Shown piece after piece: positions 1-6,516 of a stretch of DNA of 6,541 bases. Position 1 is the stretch's first letter. Every line of letters begins with the position of its first letter. The notes under the pieces are model-generated. The model worked only from the letters and a program-made list of their open reading frames with translations. It made no database searches and had not been told where the DNA came from. Both the position numbers and the translations under genes were made by a program. This DNA is from a bacterium (GTDB lineage: Bacteria; Muiribacteriota; Ozemobacteria; Ozemobacterales; Ozemobacteraceae): positions 1 through 6,541 of the forward strand of contig JACPTH010000195.1 of NCBI GenBank assembly GCA_016192885.1, written 5' to 3'.

Positions 1-780
1 AGGCATTGTGCGCTCGGTAATATCGAGAGACGCCATCACCATTATTCTAGAAATCAAAGCGGAGGCGGGAGCGGAGGGAACATCAAGGCGGTGGGCAAGA
101 ACTCCGTCGAGACGAAATCTAACTCTGGCGCCTTTTTCAATGGCTTCAACATGTATATCACTGGCACCCTGGCGAACCCCCAATACCAAAATTTGATTGA
201 CAAGTTGAATTATTGATGGTTGGTTCAGGGTTTCCCCTATATCCACCGACTTTGAAATACCGTCGCGTTGGGAATTTATCTCAAAACTCATCGTTATCTC
301 GTTAATGTCAGGCATATCCGATTCTTCGGAATGTTCGGAGCGAAAAGATTCTAAAAACGGGGCGATTTTGGTTGGGGAAGTTACAAGGAACTTCGATCTT
401 AGGCCTATTCCGGAAATTTGAGATTCCGCTTCCCGAATACGCGCAGGTTGAGATGTTACCAATGTCAGAACCCCGTCAATTAGGGAAAAGGGCAACAGCC
501 CTAATCTGGTACAAAGACTAATTACTTGGCTTCCCAGTTCCTCAGGTTTTTGAAAATCTGATAAGTCAGTAAAAGGAAAACTGAAAGAGTCGGCGATTGC
601 GGAATAGAGGGTATCTTCCGGAATATTCGCTTCGGCTACAAGAATGTCTTCCAATGGGATGGAATTTTTTTCCGATTTAGCCATGAAAACATTTAATGAA
701 TTCCTATCCAGGATTTTGCGATTCTCAAGAATGATATCCAGGGGTCTTCTCAGTAAAGAGGTTTTAATAAGCTTGGCCAT
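1..780 (-). CDS. GspE/PilB family secretion or pilus assembly ATPase, N-terminal part (runs off window)
   Basis: This is the first 260 residues of a hexameric assembly ATPase that acts on the cytoplasmic face of the inner membrane and drives pseudopilus or type IV pilus extension. Residues about 40-145 look like the GspE/MshE N-terminal domain (LLPFSLIDGVLTLVTSQP resembles its repeated sheet motif). The start of the catalytic half follows: PSIIQLVNQIL at 188-198, GASDIHVE at 205-212, VRFRLDGVL at 220-228 and SLDITER at 251-257, all hallmarks of GspE/PilB. The Walker A and B motifs, Asp and His boxes and any zinc-binding region lie beyond the window edge, so activity cannot be judged. The ATG at 780 is favoured by a strong ribosome binding site and because the next upstream ATG frame stops within a few codons. 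The gene lies 135 bases after the broken DUF1343 gene. Choosing between gspE and pilB would need the flanking genes. Confidence 0.95.
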   Translation of the reverse strand, partial: MAKLIKTSLLRRPLDIILENRKILDRNSLNVFMAKSEKNSIPLEDILVAEANIPEDTLYSAIADSFSFPFTDLSDFQKPEELGSQVISLCTRLGLLPFSLIDGVLTLVTSQPARIREAESQISGIGLRSKFLVTSPTKIAPFLESFRSEHSEESDMPDINEITMSFEINSQRDGISKSVDIGETLNQPSIIQLVNQILVLGVRQGASDIHVEAIEKGARVRFRLDGVLAHRLDVPSAPASALISRIMVMASLDITERTMP

Positions 781-782
781 AG

Positions 783-793
783 CTCCTTCTCCT
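783..793 (-). promoter_or_regulatory. Double Shine-Dalgarno fixing the ATPase start
   Basis: Read on the minus strand the stretch is AGGAGAAGGAG. The distal AGGAG sits 8 bases before the ATG at 780, the usual spacing. The proximal GGAG is only 2 bases away and is probably too close to be used. This supports the chosen start. Confidence 0.8.
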
Positions 794-915
794 AAACCCT
801 TCTCAGCTTATCGGCATCCTTGGGAAAAATGAAAACCTTTCAATATGTTCTCAGTTTTGCCAATGATTTTCTTTTCCCCCGAATTATTGAGGAGATACTT
901 CAAATTGACTATTAC

Positions 916-1770
916 CTAAAAGCTGTCATAGATAAAAAAGGCCTTTCGTTCAGCGGAAAAATTCAAAGTTTCATCCTCAGCCCTTTCTACTAACTCGTCC
1001 GGGGTGGTTCCCGAAATTAGCCCTTCTCTAAGCCAAGAATTTCCCGCAAGATAATCAAAAAATGGGAACTGCAATGAAGCTCTCAAAGGAAATTCTATCT
1101 CTTTTAATTGGCTATCAATAAGGGACCGAAGAAGCCTAATTCCAAGAGAAACTGCTCCAGGAAAAAAGGGTTGCGAGGATTTTAGATAAATTCCGAAGCA
1201 CCTTTCACCCTTGAATTTTGAAAAAGTCGGTACAAATTCAATCGATTCCGCTACGATATGCTTGGGTAGCGATGGATTCAATCGATGGAGCCATGCCTTT
1301 GAATCGACCCAAGGCGCTCCGAGTATTTGGAAGGGCGCTTCAGTTCCTCTTCCCTCTGAAATGTTCGTTCCTTCAAAAAGGCAAGTTCCCGGATAAAAAA
1401 ACGCGGTCTCGGTTGAAAGCATACTTGGAGACGGTCTAACCCAAGGAACATTAAGTTCGCCAAAAGACATTCCTCTGCGCCATCCCCGGCAAGGCCAAAT
1501 CGTAATTTGAGATTGCTTTGAATGTTTTGCCGCCCACCATTTTGCCAATTCCCCGGGCGTGAAACCGTAGCGAATCGGAATCGGTAAATGCCCCACGAAT
1601 GAAGAAAACTTGGGTTCTAAAAGCGGACCTTCGATGGAAATTGCGCCAAGAATATCCGGGCGGTCCAAAATATGAAGCGGAATATCGTATTTTAATGCTG
1701 CGTCTATCACGTTTCGAAGGGTCGAAATGTACGTGTAAAAGCGAACCCCCACATCTTGAATATCGTACAC
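916..1770 (-). pseudogene. DUF1343 / NamZ-type exo-N-acetylmuramidase, 3' part of a broken gene
   Basis: This piece encodes about 285 residues matching the C-terminal two thirds of DUF1343 proteins, the family of NamZ (YbbC) exo-beta-N-acetylmuramidases, which remove MurNAc from peptidoglycan fragments. Visible family motifs in order are YDIQDVGVRFYTYIST at the very start, LDRPD, IEGPLLEPKFSSFVG, PIRYGFTPGELA, WRRGM, PWVRPSPSM, YPGTCLFEGTNISEGRGTE, GAPWVD and FVPTFSKFKGE. The family normally has about 110-120 more residues in front, including a Rossmann-like half with VGLVTN.TG and PEHG motifs. Here the frame is open only 11 codons upstream (stop at 1804-1806), and homology begins at LVYDIQDVG. 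The beginning of the protein survives in another frame at 1950-2048. The only start near the break is a GTG at 1770 without a ribosome binding site, so I read this as a pseudogene remnant. Motif conservation suggests the damage is recent. Confidence 0.85.
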
Positions 1771-1783
1771 AAGGAAATAGCCG

Positions 1784-1834
1784 GATATTTTATGGGCCCG
1801 ATATTAGATATTTTATGGGCCTGATATTTTATGG
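1784..1834. repeat. Three copies of a 16-base repeat
   Basis: On the plus strand the unit GATATTTTATGGGCCY begins at 1784, 1807 and 1823. The first two copies are identical over 15 bases and the third over its first 12. A partial unit, GATATTA, sits between copies one and two. The array lies about a dozen bases from where DUF1343 homology resumes. Confidence 0.85.
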
Positions 1835-1867
1835 ATTAGGCCTTTAGGCTCGGGATAGGAAAGAACC

Positions 1868-1887
1868 CTGCTGGCTTTAGCCCGCAG
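1868..1887. repeat. Imperfect 20-base hairpin
   Basis: On the plus strand CTGC, a mismatched T, GGC, loop TTTA, GCC, a mismatched C and GCAG form a small inverted repeat. A smaller sister with the arms swapped (GCC-TTTA-GGC) lies at 1840-1849. No run of T follows on either side, so it is not a typical terminator. It is probably part of the repeat element. Confidence 0.5.
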
Positions 1888-1949
1888 TAGTTTAGCCCTC
1901 TATTCATAACGTTATAGTGGTAATCCGAAGAATACATTTATAAATCAAT

Positions 1950-2048
1950 TCAACGATCGCGACCGGTCGCATTTGTGACAAGCCCCACGTTCCCTTTTAC
2001 TTGAGGATCGGCTAAAAAAGTTTCGTGGCCGTATTCAAAATTTCTCAT
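1950..2048 (-). pseudogene. DUF1343 / NamZ gene, 5' fragment
   Basis: This short frame encodes 32 residues beginning MRNFEYGHETFLADP and containing VKGNVGLVTNATGRDR, then a TGA stop. GLVTN.TG is the signature near the N-terminus of DUF1343 proteins, usually followed by a variable stretch, PEHG and then the DIQDVG motif. The fragment is therefore the missing front of the remnant at 916-1770, in a different frame. About 180 bases separate the two pieces where the family would need roughly 240-260, and the PEHG motif is not found in any frame between them. There is no convincing ribosome binding site; a TTG at 2060 is an alternative in-frame start, below a stop at 2073-2075. No signal peptide is seen. 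The fragment begins 70 bases after folC. Confidence 0.75.
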
Positions 2049-2118
2049 GCATTCAACCAAATAATTACGAATTTAAAAGAAGCTTTACTTTTTTAGTTAG
2101 GGAAATAACATCCGCGAA

Positions 2119-3417
2119 TCATTTTTTTGGGTTTCCCTTCTTGAATTTTTCATGTTCTTTGAGGAAGTCAGCGACCAAATAAAGAGACCCTGCGATAAGA
2201 ATAGATGCGGATTTTCGGGTTGATGAAAGGGCGGAAGGAAAATCATCGCACCAAACCCACCTTGAATCGGTCGGTTGAATTTGAGTTTCAAACTCTTTGA
2301 AGTCTAGGGCCCGGTCGGTCGAGGGGGGAACAAAAGTAAGATACTCGGCGAATGGAGCCAGTGATAGAGCAATTTTGGATGCCGGCTTACCGCGCAAAAC
2401 TCCAAGAATAAGATTACAAGGTTGGGGCATCGGAAACTCTTTTAGATAGTACACAAGGCTGGAAAGCCCTTCAATGTTATGCGCCCCATCTATCAGTACG
2501 GGCGGATCGTCGTAAAACCATTGGAGCCTACCAGGCCATCGGACGTTCATTATTCCATTCATCACAGCCTCTTGGGAAATTTCGAATCCATTCTTTCGAA
2601 GCTTAGAAACTGCGGAAAGAGCAACCGAGAGATTTTCAATTTGATGCCTTCCGACCAATGGGAAATCGAATTGTTTCGAAATTCCTGGGAGTGTAATATT
2701 GTGTCCATGCCTATGACTTTCAATTGTTTCCGCATTCTTTGAGATGTCGGAAACAATTAATTCGGCCTTTCTCTTAAGACAAGTTTTTTGAAAAATATCG
2801 AGTATCGAAGGGTCCTTTTCGCCGGTGATTAGAACTCCGCGTTTCTTTAGAATTCCAAGTTTCTCTTTGGCAATCGAGGGTTTGTCCGGTCCTAATAGGT
2901 CAGCGTGGTCGGTTCCTATGTTTGTGATAATCGCGATCTCGGGGGTTACGATGTTCGTGGCGTCTAATCTTCCGCCTAAGCCTACCTCAAGAATCGCTAT
3001 ATCGCAGTCATTTTCTCGAAACGCCCAAAAGGCAAGAGCGGTAACAAGCTCAAAAAAAGTTGGAGCCCCGATGCTAGGCTCTCGCTCCATGGTTTTAACG
3101 ATTCCTTGCATTGCCTTTACTCCCTCTACCCAGGCGGAAGCGGAAAGGTCGTTATTTTGAATGCGAATTCGCTCGGTTACTCTTACGAGGTGGGGTGAAG
3201 TAGTTGAACCTACTTGGTATTGGCCGGTAGCGGAAAAAATGGATTCGAGCAAGACCGTAACCGACCCCTTCCCATTTGTTCCGGCGACAATTACGCTTGG
3301 AAAGTCTCTTTGAGGGTTTCCAAGGCGGTCAAGAAGAAACTCCATGCGATGAAAGCCATATGGTCCTTGCGACTTCTGAAATTTCTCCAACCACGAAATT
3401 GCTGAAAAAATATTAAT
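2119..3417 (-). CDS. folC: Bifunctional folylpolyglutamate / dihydrofolate synthase
   Basis: FolC is a cytoplasmic Mur-ligase-type enzyme that joins glutamate to dihydropteroate or to folates using ATP. Counting from the proposed AUU start, the protein has 432 residues, normal for FolC, with every key motif present: P-loop GTNGKGS at 46-52, SPHL at 74-77, EVGLGGRLDATN at 144-155, ITNIGTDHADLLG at 164-176, EKLGI with the likely carbamylated Lys186, GRHQIENLSVAL at 256-267, RWPGRL at 293-298, DGAHN at 310-314 and a C-terminal GSLYLVADFL. The only standard start in the frame is TTG at 3390, which has no ribosome binding site and would drop part of the first helix (SAISWLEKF). An AUU at 3415-3417 lies 8 bases after a perfect AAGGAGG and restores the usual N-terminus; an in-frame stop at 3445-3447 bounds the frame. 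The gene starts 31 bases after the pilin gene at 3449, so it is probably cotranscribed. DHFS versus FPGS activity cannot be separated from sequence. Confidence 0.95.
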   Translation of the reverse strand: MNIFSAISWLEKFQKSQGPYGFHRMEFLLDRLGNPQRDFPSVIVAGTNGKGSVTVLLESIFSATGQYQVGSTTSPHLVRVTERIRIQNNDLSASAWVEGVKAMQGIVKTMEREPSIGAPTFFELVTALAFWAFRENDCDIAILEVGLGGRLDATNIVTPEIAIITNIGTDHADLLGPDKPSIAKEKLGILKKRGVLITGEKDPSILDIFQKTCLKRKAELIVSDISKNAETIESHRHGHNITLPGISKQFDFPLVGRHQIENLSVALSAVSKLRKNGFEISQEAVMNGIMNVRWPGRLQWFYDDPPVLIDGAHNIEGLSSLVYYLKEFPMPQPCNLILGVLRGKPASKIALSLAPFAEYLTFVPPSTDRALDFKEFETQIQPTDSRWVWCDDFPSALSSTRKSASILIAGSLYLVADFLKEHEKFKKGNPKK

Positions 3418-3432
3418 GGGGCTCCCCTCCTT
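3415..3432 (-). promoter_or_regulatory. Perfect Shine-Dalgarno spaced for an AUU start of folC
   Basis: AAGGAGG (3432-3426) is a full match to the 16S rRNA tail. The codon 8 bases downstream is ATT at 3417-3415, in frame with folC, while the first TTG is 35 bases away. AUU starts are known but rare (infC and pcnB in Escherichia coli) and are weak because IF3 discriminates against them. Confidence 0.6.
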
Positions 3433-3448
3433 AAAGAAAGAAATTCAT

Positions 3449-4510
3449 TTACCGGTTAGCCGCGGAGAGAACTCCTTCCTCAAAACCCATCTCCCCCGGC
3501 CTTGGAATCTCTCCACGCTCAATCATTCCCCCAATAGCCATTTGCTTTGACACCGTTGCTTGGGTTATTCCCTCCCTAAGCAAAATTTGTCGTACGTTGT
3601 ACTCAATTGAGTTTAGAAAAGTATTTTCAATAAAGTCTTCCGGAGTATCCCCCCTTGTAAAAGCGTCTAAATTTGCCGCCATCTCTTCCGGGGTGACATT
3701 TCTGCCTAGATAAGTTTGATAAAACGTATTAAGAAGTCGCGTTTGTGGGGAATTCGGGTTAGCCACCGGCGGAGGCGGTGGTTTGGATGGAAAGGGAGGC
3801 GGGGTAAAGCCCTGCCTAGCCTCAGGCCGCACAAAACCTTGAAGGGACGGAATTTGAGGAATCTCCCCAGGATATGTGCCCCATTGGGCCAGGTCCGGGA
3901 CGTCCTGGGCGCCCGGCGCCCGGGCACCAAGAACTTTTACCATGTCGGAAGGTTTTACCAAAGTTGAAATGAGGCGCGCTTTTTCAGCCGAACTTTCTTG
4001 ATTTTGCAAACGTTTATTTAGCAATTCGTCTACTTTTGAAGCCAAAGTTCCGCTTTCGCCTTTGGGAAAATCTTGCGAATCGAACATTTTAAAAAGAATC
4101 GGATAAAACCTATTGGAGATGTCAAAAAGGTCATCGTTGAAAAAAATTCTCCAAAAATACAAGTACGATGATTCTTCAAGTTTTACTCGAACGTAAATAT
4201 CGGCCTGAAAATCTTTTCCGGGCGTGTTTTCAGCAAAAATATCATACTTTCCGCCGAAGAGGGAAATCCCCATTTTCTTAAAAGGAGCGCTCTTGAAAAA
4301 TCGCTCGCTCCAAGAAGCGTTGTAAAGGCGGGCAAGGATTTTTGAGTAACCGGAGTAAGCTATCAAAAACGAACTTTGATGTAAATTCATTCGAGTCAAT
4401 TGGTCTGAGTATCCACGACCCATTCTTGAAATCGCAAAGATAAAAAATGCAATTGACACCCCTGCCGCTAAAACAAGCGGTAAAACGTAGCCTTCCCTAA
4501 TTTTTCTCAT
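3449..4510 (-). CDS. K-type/PilX-like prepilin-like membrane protein with a C-terminal DUF4214-like domain
   Basis: This is a 353-residue protein with a short basic leader (MRKIREG), one hydrophobic helix at about 8-28, and a following helix with GYSDQLTRMNLHQSSFLIAY. This is the plan of GspK/PilX-type minor pilins. If cleaved after Gly7, position 5 is Leu rather than Glu, as in GspK, which also lacks Glu5. Residues 30-150 would be the pilin-like head. A polar segment and a proline-rich linker (about 200-253, including PPPFPSKPPPPP) lead to residues 256-304, where FYQTYLGRNVTPEE and FLNSIEYNV match the DUF4214 pattern of LYxxxLGR..., then FxxSxEY. The ATG at 4510 is 6 bases after the preceding gene, with AAGG overlapping that gene's stop. 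It is probably exported through the inner membrane and assembled with the two pilins upstream. Pilin-family membership rests on the N-terminus and context; no sequence search was possible. Confidence 0.75.
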   Translation of the reverse strand: MRKIREGYVLPLVLAAGVSIAFFIFAISRMGRGYSDQLTRMNLHQSSFLIAYSGYSKILARLYNASWSERFFKSAPFKKMGISLFGGKYDIFAENTPGKDFQADIYVRVKLEESSYLYFWRIFFNDDLFDISNRFYPILFKMFDSQDFPKGESGTLASKVDELLNKRLQNQESSAEKARLISTLVKPSDMVKVLGARAPGAQDVPDLAQWGTYPGEIPQIPSLQGFVRPEARQGFTPPPFPSKPPPPPVANPNSPQTRLLNTFYQTYLGRNVTPEEMAANLDAFTRGDTPEDFIENTFLNSIEYNVRQILLREGITQATVSKQMAIGGMIERGEIPRPGEMGFEEGVLSAANR

Positions 4511-4516
4511 TTTGCC

Positions 4517-5869
4517 TTATTTGTTGGTTCTTATGAAATTCAGGAAGCCGGGTATTTTTGCTTCGACAATATCAGAAACAATCTTCAAATTTGGATATCG
4601 CTTTTGCAACTCGCTTGGGTTATCCGCCCAAGCTATTTCCTGGAAAATAAGCCTATTGAGAAATGGGTTTCGACCGTTGCAAAAAGATTTCATTCTAGCG
4701 AGAAAATCTTTGTAATCTTTTTTCCCCTCTTTATAAGAAGGGCTTACAGAAAGGATCTTGTAAATATCCAATAATCTAAGAACAATTTGGTTAACTCTTC
4801 GCGACCCTTGGGAAAGGATAAGAGACTTTTCCAGCAAGCTCTCATAATTTGTTCTAGACCAGAAAAGAGAAGAGTTAAGATTGTCGCATACCTGTTTAAA
4901 ATTTTGGAAAACCTGAGAAAACCTAAATTTATTTTCCCAAAGATATTTGCCTAAATGTTGCTGGTCAAAATTCTTTTGTACCATCGAAAAAGTCGGTTCA
5001 AGAGCAGCCAGTATTTGGAATGAAGATTTGGCCAACTCATAGAACTGCTTCGCCAACTCCCGGCAGCATTTGGCCAATTCGTTTGAAGCTTTGCCTTTAA
5101 GGTTTTTTCTTTTATCTTCGAGATCATTTATCAGCTTTAGAGTGTCAGAAAAAAATGCGGAGGCAAAGTAGTTTTTACACACATAATGAATCTTCCCCAA
5201 GCCCTTGATCGTATCAAAATCTCCTCCTTTGGCGGAAATAAGGGAGCTAAGGGATTTTCCTGCCTCAAGATAAAATTCAGAGCAAATAAGTTTCTCGATT
5301 TCAGCGTCGTCGGGATTCGAGGAAAACTGAGTTTTCTTCGCTGAAATCACTGAGGGGAAATCGCAGGAAAACTCATACTTCCCTCCTCCGGTTTTGGCTT
5401 TCCAGTTTAGCTTTCCGGTTACGATGTAAAGGTTTTTTAGTTCGGACGGATCAGTTAAAGACCCTTGCCTAAGGGCCGACAGAGAGAAACTAAAATCTTT
5501 AAGCTGGGAATACAAAGGTTCTTGGTTGGAATCAATTTTTCCGTCGGCTGACGGATCGATGTAGAACCAAGGAGGGCTGGTGTCGGCGAGATATGAAAAA
5601 TAGGGAGAACCCCCGTCTACGACTTTCTCTGAAGGGATATTTTTCCCCTCGATTCCCGAAAAGCCATATGGGTTAATGATAATTTCTTGGTTTAAATCTT
5701 CCATTAGCTTTTGTGAAAGAAGAATGGCGGAAAAATGGTCGGCCCCAAATTCAATTTGCCGGGTGCTCATTTTTATCCAAGCCAAATAGGAAGCTCCGAT
5801 GAAGGAAAAAATCAATACTCCAACAATCACTTCGATGAAGGTAAACCCATTCTTTTTTACAACCCTCAT
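4517..5869 (-). CDS. Type IV prepilin-like (pseudopilin) protein with a large helical C-terminal extension
   Basis: The 450-residue product has a textbook class III prepilin signal: leader MRVVKKNG, cleavage expected after Gly8, FTFIE with Glu13 as the conserved Glu5 of the mature protein, and a hydrophobic helix to about residue 31. Residues 32-177 could form a pilin head ending in strands (LYIVTGKLNW, KYEFSCDF). They include an EF-hand-like loop DPSADGKIDSNQE at 105-117. Residues about 180-450 have no pilin counterpart. They are mostly helical, charged and cysteine-containing, with three consecutive heptads starting ELAK at 264-284. Ordinary pseudopilins are 100-250 residues, so this one is about twice the usual size. 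Its ATG overlaps the stop of the preceding pilin gene in ATGA, and the next gene follows after 6 bases, so the three are probably translated as a unit. The function of the extension is unknown to me. Confidence 0.85.
   Translation of the reverse strand: MRVVKKNGFTFIEVIVGVLIFSFIGASYLAWIKMSTRQIEFGADHFSAILLSQKLMEDLNQEIIINPYGFSGIEGKNIPSEKVVDGGSPYFSYLADTSPPWFYIDPSADGKIDSNQEPLYSQLKDFSFSLSALRQGSLTDPSELKNLYIVTGKLNWKAKTGGGKYEFSCDFPSVISAKKTQFSSNPDDAEIEKLICSEFYLEAGKSLSSLISAKGGDFDTIKGLGKIHYVCKNYFASAFFSDTLKLINDLEDKRKNLKGKASNELAKCCRELAKQFYELAKSSFQILAALEPTFSMVQKNFDQQHLGKYLWENKFRFSQVFQNFKQVCDNLNSSLFWSRTNYESLLEKSLILSQGSRRVNQIVLRLLDIYKILSVSPSYKEGKKDYKDFLARMKSFCNGRNPFLNRLIFQEIAWADNPSELQKRYPNLKIVSDIVEAKIPGFLNFIRTNK
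5018..5080 (-). repeat. Three tandem 21-base heptad-encoding repeats within the pilin extension
   Basis: Codons 264-284 of the 450-residue protein encode ELAKCCR, ELAKQFY and ELAKSSF. The DNA of each unit starts GARTTGGCSAA, so the repeat is visible at nucleotide level and suggests local duplication in an amphipathic helix. Confidence 0.75.
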
Positions 5870-6516
5870 TGCAAATCTTCCAAATTCATGATTCCAATAT
5901 GCGTTAAAAATTGAAACTCTCCCTTTAAATTTGCCAAAGTCGCATTAACTGAAACGCTGAACGGGCTGACGCTTGTAAACGTCAATCTTTTGACCGAGCG
6001 AACAAGAATTCGTTGATCTTCCTTTTTGAATGAGCCGCTTTGATTGCCGACGTAAAAAACCAGCTTAAAAAGTTTTTTATTGCAAATTTTTGACGTTTCT
6101 TCATCATTGTCTAAATACAGGATGCAAACGTTGTTAATTACATCTTTCAAAACCAGATACGGCGAAGTTTCGCCGATGAAAGGGCGGACAATCTCGCCAG
6201 ATTCGCGGATAATTTTCGTGATTTCATCCGCGGATTTTCTTGCATCCATTTGAAGAATTAAGCGGTCGGAAAGCCCTGGTTGAGTTGATGTGCGTAATTG
6301 GGTAAGGGTTCTTCCAACCATCAACCCGACCAAAATAAATATCAAGGCGGAAATTGAAATTTCGACCAGAGTATATCCGAACTTTCTAGCTGGTGGAGTT
6401 GCGCGATTTTTTGTTCGGGTTTTGCGGAATTCGCTCCAAGACTTCGCTACGCCAACTCGAAATGATAACTTCCAGCTTATCTCCAAGTCGTTGCCAATAC
6501 CCCTTTGAATCGCCAT
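5866..6516 (-). CDS. Type IV prepilin-like (pseudopilin) protein, start uncertain
   Basis: The product contains the prepilin motif RKFGYTLVE: cleavage is expected after Gly47, with Glu52 as the conserved Glu5. A hydrophobic helix of about 22 residues follows, then a polar helix (LTQLRTSTQPGLSDRLILQMDARKSADEITKIIRESG would run 71-107). The head ends with LVRSVKRLTF and later strands, a layout like GspJ/PilW-type minor pilins. Cys131 and Cys145 bracket an acidic DNDEE turn and could form a disulfide. The start is a problem: ATG at 6516 gives a 47-residue leader where 6-25 is usual. A TTG at 6486 is the only later standard start, neither has a ribosome binding site, and the frame is open to the window edge. 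The first 131 bases overlap a more protein-like frame ending at 6386. The gene couples to the next one by a 4-base ATGA overlap. Family is confident, subtype and start are not. Confidence 0.8.
   Translation of the reverse strand: MAIQRGIGNDLEISWKLSFRVGVAKSWSEFRKTRTKNRATPPARKFGYTLVEISISALIFILVGLMVGRTLTQLRTSTQPGLSDRLILQMDARKSADEITKIIRESGEIVRPFIGETSPYLVLKDVINNVCILYLDNDEETSKICNKKLFKLVFYVGNQSGSFKKEDQRILVRSVKRLTFTSVSPFSVSVNATLANLKGEFQFLTHIGIMNLEDLQ

Larger units (their letters stand above)
1774..1949. other. Repeat-rich insert replacing the middle of the DUF1343 gene
   Basis: This stretch between the two DUF1343 fragments encodes nothing recognisable in any frame and has stops in all minus-strand frames. 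It holds a triplicated 16-base repeat at the end adjoining the 3' fragment, then small hairpins with a TAAA/TTTA loop (1840-1849 and 1868-1887). It looks like an inserted or substituted non-coding repeat element. I see no transposase, clear terminal inverted repeats or target-site duplication. A misassembly across a repeat is an alternative explanation. Confidence 0.5.

Noticed and set aside
644..832. Plus-strand open frame opposite the ATPase start
   Set aside because: It lies antisense to a clearly coding ATPase N-terminus and shows low-complexity shadow composition.
781..915. Promoter in front of the ATPase gene
   Set aside because: A TTGGCA-like box is present, but no -10 box stands at 16-18 bases, and no sigma-54 pattern fits; not supportable.
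1784..1834. CRISPR-like array
   Set aside because: Units are 16 bases and nearly contiguous, with no spacers of regular size and no cas genes nearby.
1868..1887. Rho-independent terminator after folC or within the broken gene
   Set aside because: The hairpin has mismatches and no T run follows on either strand.
2825..3160. Open frame of 111 codons on the plus strand within folC
   Set aside because: It is fully antisense to well-conserved folC motifs, has no recognisable domain and no ribosome binding site.
3431..3448. Five-codon ATG frame between the K-type gene and folC, with its stop overlapping the folC Shine-Dalgarno
   Set aside because: It could be a coupling peptide, but it has no ribosome binding site of its own and is short enough to occur by chance.
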